This document shows, in pieces, positions 1-5,585 of a stretch of DNA of 5,608 nucleotides. The DNA is taken from assembly GCA_018399855.1 (NCBI GenBank), contig JAGYNX010000144.1, forward strand, positions 1 to 5,608, read 5' to 3'. The position numbers and the translations under genes were made by a program. A model generated the notes under the pieces. The model was not told the origin of the DNA and ran no database searches. It saw only the letters and a program-made list of their open reading frames with translations. Every line of letters starts with the position of its first letter. Position 1 is the first letter of the stretch. Origin of the DNA: Spirochaetota bacterium (GTDB lineage: Bacteria > Spirochaetota > UBA4802 > UB4802).

Positions 1-1752
1 AAACATCGTCATTACCTTGATGCACGTATCCAGGTGCTTACGAAAACATTACTGTCACGTCATCACGGTGATGATTCTATTGCGTGTAACATCATCACCA
101 GTATTATGCTTCACCTGGCATACGGTAATCCCCTCGGTCACATCGATGCAGATGCTGCCGGTGCTGCTGATGAACTCTACCAGCTGTACCGGCGCTGGGA
201 TATTACCCGTGACGGTGACATGCTGGGCTACATCTACCAGCAACTTAAAAGCTCTGCGGCCAGGAAAAACGAGGGGCAGTTCTTTACTCCCCCCGACGTG
301 GTGGATTACATCGTTGAACATGCCATTGCACCGGGAGAAACTGAAATCACTGTACTTGATCCCGCCTGCGGATCGGGACAGTTTATGGTGTCATGTTTCA
401 ACCGCCTGATGAGCAATTTCGTCCAACGTGGATGGGATCCCGCTGATGCCGCCCTTCACATCTGCACCAGGTGCCTTTTTGGCATAGACATCGACCCGGT
501 ATCAGTGGCCATTACCCGGTGCAACCTTGCCCATGTGGCATCAGTACCGATAGAGAATATTCACAACATTATTGCGGGTAACTTTCTTCGAATGAACGAG
601 CCCCCTTTCCCCTCTGACATTCTCAGCTTAAACAGGTTTACCACCATCGTGGGAAACCCACCCTGGGGAGCCCGCTTTTCACCGGCAGAGAAGAATCATT
701 ACCGTCGAAGATACGTATCCGCGGCTTCAGGTATAAACAGCTTCACCCTGTTCATTGAAAAATCCATCATGCATCTCTCAGACGGGGGTATGCTTGGGTT
801 TTTGGTGCCAGAGGCATATCTCAACATCAAGGCCCATCACAGCTCACGGCGTCTTGCGCTTGACAACACATCCATACGGGGTATAGCCCTGTGGGGTGAC
901 CGGTTTAAAAAAGTATATGCACCCGCGGTTTCCATCCATCTTCAGAAAGAAACACGGCATGAAAAGCGAAACCGGAATATCGTGCATATTCACACCCGAA
1001 CCACGGCAAGGAACGGCACCGCCCTGCTTGTGCCCCAGACAGCCTATGAAAACACCCACGAAAACATATTTACCATCCACTACTCAAGGCAGGCAGTCTC
1101 GCTGCTTTCTGCCATTGATGATGGACACTGTTTCTTCCTGAAAGACAGGGTTCGGTTTTTTCTTGGCATTGTCACCGGCAACAATCCCATGCACATCAGC
1201 AGTCAACGCACCCGGCTGCACACCGATCCCATCATCGTGGGAAAAGACATGCATCCTTTTTCAATCAAATTCAGTGGTCATCATTTTAAGTTTGACCCCG
1301 CAACCCTGCAGCAGGTTGCCCCGGGGGATCTCTATATTACCCCGCACAAGGTACTCTACAAGTTCATAGGCAGGCAGCTCACCTTCGCGGTTGACACACA
1401 TGGTTACTACTCACTAAACAACGTGAACGGGTTTGTCCCCGTAGATCCACATCTTGATGCGGACAGCCTTGTCGCCCTTCTCAATTCAAGGTTGATGCAG
1501 TATTACTACCAGCATAATTTCTTTACGGTTAAAGTATTGCGGGGAAACCTGGAGCGGCTGCCCCTTCGCAGCATTACCGGGGATGCCGCAAAAATGCTGA
1601 AAAGACTGTCCATTGAGATGCGTGAATCAGGTATTACAGAGGGTACAACAAGGGAAAACATGGAGGACATCATTTTCTCACGGTATGGCATCAGCGACAG
1701 GGACGCCCACAGGATTACGGATACCCTGGCATCCCCGGCCGGGGCCAACTAA
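1..1752 (+). CDS. N6-adenine DNA methyltransferase with C-terminal target-recognition region (5' end outside the window)
   Basis: Predicted to transfer a methyl group from S-adenosylmethionine to adenine N6 in a specific DNA sequence. The frame is open from base 1 for 583 codons. The first possible start, GTG at 34, has no ribosome binding site and the preceding codons read on without a stop, so the true start is upstream. Numbering from window codon 1: a helical region (about 1-90) with the LGYIYQQL...GQFFTPP signature (to about 98) typical of HsdM/Eco57I-type N6 methylases; SAM motif I DPACGSGQF (120-128); FGIDIDP (160-166, acidic motif II area); and catalytic motif IV NPPW (219-222). The C-terminal third ends in LLNSRLMQYYYQ...KVLRGNLERLPL, which resembles the TaqI-like specificity domain. 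Motif I before IV with a C-terminal recognition region is the gamma-class order. No nuclease or helicase is visible. It could be an orphan or type II methylase, or the 3' part of a fused type IIG enzyme. Family call firm; system type unknown. Confidence 0.88.
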   Translation, partial: KHRHYLDARIQVLTKTLLSRHHGDDSIACNIITSIMLHLAYGNPLGHIDADAAGAADELYQLYRRWDITRDGDMLGYIYQQLKSSAARKNEGQFFTPPDVVDYIVEHAIAPGETEITVLDPACGSGQFMVSCFNRLMSNFVQRGWDPADAALHICTRCLFGIDIDPVSVAITRCNLAHVASVPIENIHNIIAGNFLRMNEPPFPSDILSLNRFTTIVGNPPWGARFSPAEKNHYRRRYVSAASGINSFTLFIEKSIMHLSDGGMLGFLVPEAYLNIKAHHSSRRLALDNTSIRGIALWGDRFKKVYAPAVSIHLQKETRHEKRNRNIVHIHTRTTARNGTALLVPQTAYENTHENIFTIHYSRQAVSLLSAIDDGHCFFLKDRVRFFLGIVTGNNPMHISSQRTRLHTDPIIVGKDMHPFSIKFSGHHFKFDPATLQQVAPGDLYITPHKVLYKFIGRQLTFAVDTHGYYSLNNVNGFVPVDPHLDADSLVALLNSRLMQYYYQHNFFTVKVLRGNLERLPLRSITGDAAKMLKRLSIEMRESGITEGTTRENMEDIIFSRYGISDRDAHRITDTLASPAGAN

Positions 1753-2330
1753 TCATCATCGTCCACATCAGAGGGATTGAACACGGCGTACATATCTATC
1801 GAATCATTGCTCCCGTCATCAAAGAAGGCCACTCCCCTGCTCTTGTACAAGTACAGCGATTTCTGTGTACGTTCAAGTATATGCAGGCCCTCGTTACCCA
1901 TCCTGAATATCACATACGACACACCTTTTTCAAGTGACACCCCTGAGCTTGTTACCCGCTGCTGCGACTGCCCTATTACAAACTGCACCCTGTTGTTTTT
2001 GAGGCCGACAGTTATCCCGGGATACCCGTACTCGATCATCATATCAAAAGGCACATCAGCTATTTCTTTCAGGTGAAACACATCACGGAACAGCTTCCAT
2101 CGCTTTTTCTCAGTTACCCGCCGAGGTTCACCCTTCAGTTCTTTTACTTCTTTCAATGTCATACCAAGCAGCACACCCTCGGCACCCACACCGGGAACAA
2201 TAAGAGTGGAATCAGACACCACCATTGACGCCTCTTTCGACCTCGTTCCCTTTTCAGGAACCGTGGCAAATACCATAACGGCAACCACCAGGACAAAGAT
2301 CATGGCAACAAGCATCTTCATATTTTTCAT
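1749..2330 (-). CDS. Exported protein of unknown function with BamE/SmpA-like motif
   Basis: I do not recognise a named family. The chosen start is ATG at 2330, giving 193 residues. The mRNA just before it has GGGTG five bases upstream, a partial Shine-Dalgarno match, and the product begins with a classic signal sequence: MKNMK, then about 16 hydrophobic residues (LVAMIFVLVVAVMVFA), then a polar stretch; cleavage after VFA is plausible. In-frame alternatives are ATG at 2342 and GTG at 2357. There is no lipobox cysteine, so it is periplasmic, secreted or anchored by an uncleaved N-terminus rather than a lipoprotein. Residues about 45-72 contain GVGAEGVLLGMTLKEVKELKGEP, like the GMT-x-x-x-V-x-x-x-x-G-x-P turn of BamE/SmpA-type domains. 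A second, weaker unit starts at GVSLEKGVSYVIFRMGNEG (about 130-148), so the protein may be two tandem repeats. It ends in an acidic tail (DVDDDD). It converges on the methyltransferase with a 4-bp overlap and lies downstream of rsmG on the same strand, too far away for a tight operon. Confidence 0.72.
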   Translation of the reverse strand: MKNMKMLVAMIFVLVVAVMVFATVPEKGTRSKEASMVVSDSTLIVPGVGAEGVLLGMTLKEVKELKGEPRRVTEKKRWKLFRDVFHLKEIADVPFDMMIEYGYPGITVGLKNNRVQFVIGQSQQRVTSSGVSLEKGVSYVIFRMGNEGLHILERTQKSLYLYKSRGVAFFDDGSNDSIDMYAVFNPSDVDDDD

Positions 2331-2672
2331 ATTCACACCCATAAATAAGATTAACACTCATTCCGCATCCTCGGAAAATAAAAACCTGTTTATTTAAAAT
2401 AACAAACAATAAAATCACATTTCCATAATATTTTTAACCGCAGATACACAACGATAAGTAATAAGTAACTTCTGATCAGGATTGATTTAAAAAATGAAGC
2501 ATGAAACCTCTGAGATCACAAAGAATAAAAACAACAGAATCACGCAAAGACGCGGATGAAGTGTACAGGCTCTCCGCGTTCCCCGCGCCTCCGCGTAAAA
2601 CCAATTAAGTATTGATATAAAGTCTCAAGCTACATGTCTTTGCACTACTCACTACTCACTACTCACTACTCA
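2331..2672. other. AT-rich intergenic region between rsmG and the exported-protein gene
   Basis: No open frame with coding character is seen here. From rsmG towards the exported-protein gene it holds the heptamer tandem repeat, a GC-rich inverted repeat array (about 2543-2596), and then roughly 180 bp of strongly AT-rich DNA that should contain the promoter of the exported-protein gene. A TATTAT hexamer on the minus strand (2425-2430) could be a -10 box, but I find no convincing -35 box at normal spacing. Two adjacent copies of ATAAGTA lie at 2454-2467. No hairpin followed by a T-run is visible after rsmG, so read-through into the exported-protein gene cannot be excluded. Confidence 0.6.
2543..2596. 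repeat. Inverted pair of short GC-rich repeat arrays
   Basis: On the plus strand two units, CGCAAAGA and CGCGGATG, are followed after a short spacer by three units read on the minus strand (CTCCGCG at 2572-2578, CCCCGCG at 2581-2587, CTCCGCG at 2589-2595), spaced 9 and 8 bases. The facing ends make an inverted repeat ACGCGGA (2550-2556) / TCCGCGT (2573-2579) with a 16-base loop. It is sharply more GC-rich than the DNA around it. The unit resembles the CGCNAAG units upstream of mnmG, so the two sites look like members of one intergenic repeat family. Function unknown. Confidence 0.65.
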
Positions 2673-2689
2673 CTACTCACTACTCACTA
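2643..2689. repeat. Heptanucleotide tandem repeat overlapping the rsmG stop codon
   Basis: Six perfect head-to-tail copies of ACTACTC (2644-2685) are flanked by one matching base on the left and four on the right. The rsmG stop codon (TAG, 2673-2675) lies inside the array, so the last RsmG residues (VSSE) are encoded by repeat units. On the rsmG strand the unit reads AGTGAGT. Because 7 is not a multiple of 3 and the unit carries TGA and GTAG, every frame meets a stop within three units, so gain or loss of copies would hardly alter the protein. Confidence 0.93.
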
Positions 2690-3419
2690 TAGCTATCCGT
2701 GATGCCTCACGCTTTATTACGGGAAACCTGCGTGGATATCGCGCCGGTGTATGCTCTTTTTTCATCCACAGCAGCCCTTCACCGACACCAGCACGGTCTG
2801 CAAAGTCATCACCGGCAGCATCAAGGCCCAGTTCCCGCATATGCCCACACATCTCAGTGGGCAATGCTCCCTCTTTACCCCGGGAATATACCAGCATCAT
2901 GCCCCCCTTTTTTACCAGTGATGCCCCCATCTCCATCGCTACATACGGGTGGGCAAACCCCCGGCTCACCAGCAGGTCTGCTTTCTCCCTGTACTGGTCA
3001 TCATGACCCAGGTCTTCAACCCGTGCCGTTACCACCCGGCAGCCGGGTATTTCTAGCTCGTCGATCACCCTCTTGACAAATTCTATTCTCTTTCCATTTG
3101 AATCTACCAGTATGGCACTGATTCCGTCAAATGCCAGCACTATGGGCACCCCGGGGACACCGCTTCCAGTTCCCATATCCACAAGCAGTGTTCCACGTGG
3201 AACATTACTTGTGGAGAGTGGACGTATACTGTCAGCAACCAGGACCTTCTCTGCTTCGGTAACAGTTTTACACCCCGTAAGGTTTACAAGCCTGTTATGG
3301 TCCACAACCATGCGGGCAAACTGTTTCATTTTCTCAACCTGTATGCCTGCGGGGTCAAGACCCATGTCTTGTAGCGCCTTTTCAAGGTCAAAATGTTCCA
3401 CGTGGAACCTCTTTTTCAT
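2673..3419 (-). CDS. rsmG: 16S rRNA (guanine527-N7)-methyltransferase RsmG (GidB)
   Basis: SAM-dependent methyltransferase that adds N7-methyl to G527 (E. coli numbering) in the 530 loop of 16S rRNA; in other bacteria its loss gives low-level streptomycin resistance. The product has 248 residues, slightly longer than the usual 205-240. Family landmarks in order: helical N-terminus, VNLTG (45-49), ADSIRPL (62-68), glycine-rich SAM motif DMGTGSGVPGVP (81-92, usually DxGSGxGFPGxP), VDSNGKRIEFVKRVIDEL (105-122), ARVEDL (132-137), VSRGFAHP (151-158, usually SRAFA), and RYPRR (227-231) near the C-terminus. Departures: the usual Arg-His ahead of xxDS reads Val-Leu, and SRAF is SRGF. ATG at 3419 lies 9 bp after the mnmG stop with only a weak upstream AGGA, which suggests translational coupling in an operon. 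Two parS-like palindromes lie within the coding sequence, and the 3' end runs into a tandem repeat. The family call is secure from sequence and context. Confidence 0.95.
   Translation of the reverse strand: MKKRFHVEHFDLEKALQDMGLDPAGIQVEKMKQFARMVVDHNRLVNLTGCKTVTEAEKVLVADSIRPLSTSNVPRGTLLVDMGTGSGVPGVPIVLAFDGISAILVDSNGKRIEFVKRVIDELEIPGCRVVTARVEDLGHDDQYREKADLLVSRGFAHPYVAMEMGASLVKKGGMMLVYSRGKEGALPTEMCGHMRELGLDAAGDDFADRAGVGEGLLWMKKEHTPARYPRRFPVIKREASRIAIVSSE
3189..3204. promoter_or_regulatory. parS: parS site, perfect 16-bp palindrome (ParB/Spo0J binding)
   Basis: TGTTCCACGTGGAACA is a perfect palindrome and matches the bacterial chromosomal parS pattern TGTTNCACGTGNAACA, the binding and loading site of the CTPase clamp ParB. 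It lies inside rsmG and encodes residues 72-77 (NVPRGT), just before the SAM-binding glycine-rich motif. Chromosomal parS sites cluster near the replication origin, and mnmG-rsmG-parA-parB is a common origin-proximal order. The match is direct; ParB binding is inferred. Confidence 0.85.
3394..3409. promoter_or_regulatory. parS: Second parS-like site, 15 of 16 bases
   Basis: TGTTCCACGTGGAACC differs from the site at 3189-3204 only in its outermost base; the inner 14 bp (GTTCCACGTGGAAC) are intact and palindromic. It covers rsmG codons 4-9, producing the peptide FHVEH at the extreme N-terminus. It begins 205 bp from the other copy. Two such long matches this close cannot reasonably be chance, which strengthens both calls. 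Confidence 0.82.
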
Positions 3420-3428
3420 ACGGAAAGT

Positions 3429-5321
3429 TTATTCCTGTCTGCTGGTTGCTTTTGCCTTGTTTCTTTCGGCCGACTCCATATGTATAACCAGTATAGATAT
3501 ATCAGAAGGGTCAACCCCCGATATACGCATGGCCTGCCCGAGTGTCTGTGGTTGTACCCGTTTAAGCTTCTCCCTTGCCTCGTTTTTCAATCCCCGCATG
3601 GAATCATACTCAAGTGACTCAGGTATTCGCCTGTTTTCCATCTTTTCAATCTTTTTTATCTTCTCTAGGTCTTTCTTGATATACCCCTCGTATTTTATTT
3701 CCATCTCGATTACCGGGGCACTCTCATCATCAATATCTATATCCACAAGCTTTATAACATCCTCTACCCTGATCTCGGGACGTTTAAGCAGTTTCCCGGC
3801 AGAAATCTTACCCGGTATGCTTGCGGTAGAGCCTCCCCTTTCCTCTATTATCCTTTTCAGCTCAGCATCAACGGTTATTATAGCTGATGAGAGACTGTCT
3901 ATTTTTGCATTAATATTTCTGTATTTCTCACTCATCTTCTCATACTGTTCATGTGACACCAGGCCATTATCACGACCATACTGCATCATGCGGTAATCCG
4001 CGTTGTCCTGCCGCAGCAAAAGCCTGTGTTCTGCCCTGGATGTGAACATCCTGTATGGCTCTTCTGTTCCCTTTGTTACCAGGTCGTCTATGAGCACACC
4101 TGTATATGCTTCTGAACGTTTCAATATCATGGGTTCCTTTCCCTGCAGTGACCGTACGGCGTTAATTGCGGCCACCATACCCTGTGCCGCGGCCTCCTCG
4201 TATCCCGAAGTACCGTTTATCTGTCCGGCATGGTAGAGTCCCCTTATCCTTTTTGTTTCCAGCGAAGATTTCATTTCTACCGGCGGAACAAAATCGTACT
4301 CCACGGCATACGCCGGGCGCATAACCTGGGCGTTTTCAAGCCCGGGCACCGTGGCAATCATTTCAAGCTGTACCTCCTCTGGCAGTGAGCTTGAGAACCC
4401 GTTTATATAATATTCGTTTGTATGCAGCCCCTCCGGTTCAAGAAACAGCTGGTGTCTTGGTCTTTCTGCGAAGCGTACCACCTTGTCCTCGATAGACGGG
4501 CAGTATCTCGCCCCTACCCCGGTTATCTTTCCAGAGAAAAGTGGAGATCTCCCGATATTCCTGTTTATAATCTCATGTGTCTTTGCGGTAGTGTGGGTAA
4601 TCCAGCATGGAACCTGCTGCATGTCTATTTCAGTATTGCTGAATGAAAATGGTATTGACCGATCATCGGGATGCTGCACCTGGCACCTTTCAAAATCTAT
4701 TGAGTTACCGTTTACTCTTGCCGGTGTTCCCGTCTTCAACCGGTGCACAGGAAAGCCATGTTGGCGCAGCGAGTCTGAAAGATGCTCCGCGCAGAAGTCG
4801 CCAAGCCTGCCGCACTTTTCCTTGTACTCTCCAATATGTATCAGCCCCTGCAAAAAAGTGCCGGTTGACAGGATAACACGCGGCGCCATATGACGGCGTC
4901 CCCGTATGGTTTCCACACCGCTCACCACTCCCCCATCGGCGATTATAGCGGTAACGATGTCCTGCTGCAGTGCCAGGTTCTGCTGTTGCTCCAGCACTTC
5001 CTTCATCCTGAACTGGTAGGCCTTCTTGTCAGCCTGTGCCCGGGGTGACCATACAGCCGGCCCCTTGCTCTTGTTCAGCATCTTGAAGTGTATACCGGTA
5101 GCATCAATATTTTTTGCCATCTCACCGCCCATGGCATCTATCTCGCGAACAAGGTGCCCCTTTGCCAGCCCGCCGATTGCAGGATTACAACTCATCTGGC
5201 ATATGGTATCCAGGTTACCCGTGATAAGCATGGTTTGATACCCCATTCGCGCAGACGCAAGCGCCGCCTCGGCTCCCGCATGTCCGCCCCCAACTACTAT
5301 TACATCAACGTCCCCACTCAT
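3429..5321 (-). CDS. mnmG: tRNA uridine-5-carboxymethylaminomethyl(34) synthesis enzyme MnmG (GidA)
   Basis: FAD-dependent partner of the GTPase MnmE; together they install the (carboxymethyl)aminomethyl group at C5 of wobble uridine 34 in a subset of tRNAs, using methylenetetrahydrofolate. At 630 residues it is full length (E. coli 629). Landmarks: dinucleotide-binding GGGHAGAEAA (11-20), SCNPAIGGLAKGHLVREIDAMGG (44-66) with catalytic-type Cys45, LKTGTPAR (195-202, usually GTPPR), GVGARYCPSIEDK (268-280, usually GxGPRYCPS) with the second conserved Cys274, HQLFLEPEG (290-298), FAD-binding GLYHAGQINGTSGYEEAAAQG (361-381), TSRAEHRLLLRQDNADYR (427-444), and the helical MnmE-binding C-terminus with IKYEGYIKK and QPQTLGQAMRISGV. 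ATG at 5321 is chosen because MSGDVDVIVVGGG aligns with the usual N-terminus; GGGGT lies about 10 bases upstream. It is first in a two-gene unit with rsmG. mnmE is not in the window. Confidence 0.98.
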   Translation of the reverse strand: MSGDVDVIVVGGGHAGAEAALASARMGYQTMLITGNLDTICQMSCNPAIGGLAKGHLVREIDAMGGEMAKNIDATGIHFKMLNKSKGPAVWSPRAQADKKAYQFRMKEVLEQQQNLALQQDIVTAIIADGGVVSGVETIRGRRHMAPRVILSTGTFLQGLIHIGEYKEKCGRLGDFCAEHLSDSLRQHGFPVHRLKTGTPARVNGNSIDFERCQVQHPDDRSIPFSFSNTEIDMQQVPCWITHTTAKTHEIINRNIGRSPLFSGKITGVGARYCPSIEDKVVRFAERPRHQLFLEPEGLHTNEYYINGFSSSLPEEVQLEMIATVPGLENAQVMRPAYAVEYDFVPPVEMKSSLETKRIRGLYHAGQINGTSGYEEAAAQGMVAAINAVRSLQGKEPMILKRSEAYTGVLIDDLVTKGTEEPYRMFTSRAEHRLLLRQDNADYRMMQYGRDNGLVSHEQYEKMSEKYRNINAKIDSLSSAIITVDAELKRIIEERGGSTASIPGKISAGKLLKRPEIRVEDVIKLVDIDIDDESAPVIEMEIKYEGYIKKDLEKIKKIEKMENRRIPESLEYDSMRGLKNEAREKLKRVQPQTLGQAMRISGVDPSDISILVIHMESAERNKAKATSRQE

Positions 5322-5370
5322 CTTTTTCTACCCCGTTCATTTATAACGACATTCCGTTTTTTTCATTCCC

Positions 5371-5400
5371 ATTAATCATCAGTACATAAAGTCTTGTAAA
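5371..5400 (-). promoter_or_regulatory. Weak candidate sigma70-type promoter for mnmG-rsmG
   Basis: On the minus strand, TTTACA (5395-5400, 5 of 6 to TTGACA) is followed after 18 bases by ATTAAT (5371-5376, 4 of 6 to TATAAT), about 50 bases before the mnmG start. The region is AT-rich, so such matches occur easily, and the organism's promoter consensus is unknown. The apparent terminator further upstream makes a promoter somewhere in 5322-5585 likely, but not necessarily this one. Confidence 0.25.
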
Positions 5401-5456
5401 GTATTAATATATACAATAGTTCGTCCTTTTCCGTTTTTTATCCTAAAAAGAATCAC

Positions 5457-5480
5457 CACAGAGGCACAGAGATACAGAGT
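5457..5480. repeat. Three 8-bp units of CACAGAGN
   Basis: CACAGAGG, CACAGAGA and TACAGAGT stand directly head to tail. It is a short, imperfect purine-rich direct repeat in non-coding DNA upstream of mnmG, with the same 8-base rhythm as the neighbouring array at 5500-5532. From memory, similar CACAGAG strings are common between genes in several Gram-negative phyla; function unknown. Confidence 0.7.
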
Positions 5481-5499
5481 TTTTATTTACAAAGATCAC

Positions 5500-5532
5500 C
5501 GCAAAGGCGCTAAGTACGCGAAGGGCGCAAAG
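5500..5532. repeat. Four units of CGCNAAG at 8-9 bp spacing
   Basis: CGCAAAG (5500), CGCTAAG (5508), CGCGAAG (5517) and CGCAAAG (5526) form an imperfect direct array. Its GC-rich units interrupt AT-rich DNA. The unit resembles those at 2543-2596, so the gaps flanking mnmG-rsmG on both sides carry the same kind of element. No protein-coding sense is evident. Confidence 0.7.
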
Positions 5533-5585
5533 GAAAGGATAAGGAAAGTAAAAAGAGAAAGAAAAGGCAAAGGCAAATATTATTT

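Noticed and set aside
34..36. GTG at 34 as the start of the methyltransferase
   Set aside because: The frame is open to base 1, there is no ribosome binding site before the GTG, and the upstream codons read naturally, so the gene continues to the left.
2454..2467. Two copies of ATAAGTA as a second heptamer array
   Set aside because: Only two copies in AT-rich DNA, and the unit does not match the ACTACTC array in either orientation.
2543..2596. Repeat arrays as a CRISPR
   Set aside because: Units are 7-9 bp with no unique 30-bp spacers, and no cas genes are present.
2759..2771. DnaA-box-like strings (TCATCCACA here; ATATCCACA near 3175 and 3740) as evidence for a replication origin
   Set aside because: Each has a mismatch to TTATCCACA, they are scattered inside coding genes, and there is no cluster with an AT-rich unwinding region.
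3073..3996. Long open frame of 307 codons on the plus strand opposite rsmG and mnmG
   Set aside because: It is a Ser/Ile/Phe-rich antisense shadow of two well-identified genes, without family motifs of its own.
5305..5340. Minus-strand 11-codon frame (ATG at 5340) overlapping the mnmG start, a possible leader peptide
   Set aside because: It has no clear ribosome binding site or regulatory residue pattern, and a frame this short arises easily by chance.
5534..5580. Purine-rich stretch as the end of another gene
   Set aside because: It is low-complexity A/G sequence with no recognisable protein; more likely non-coding.
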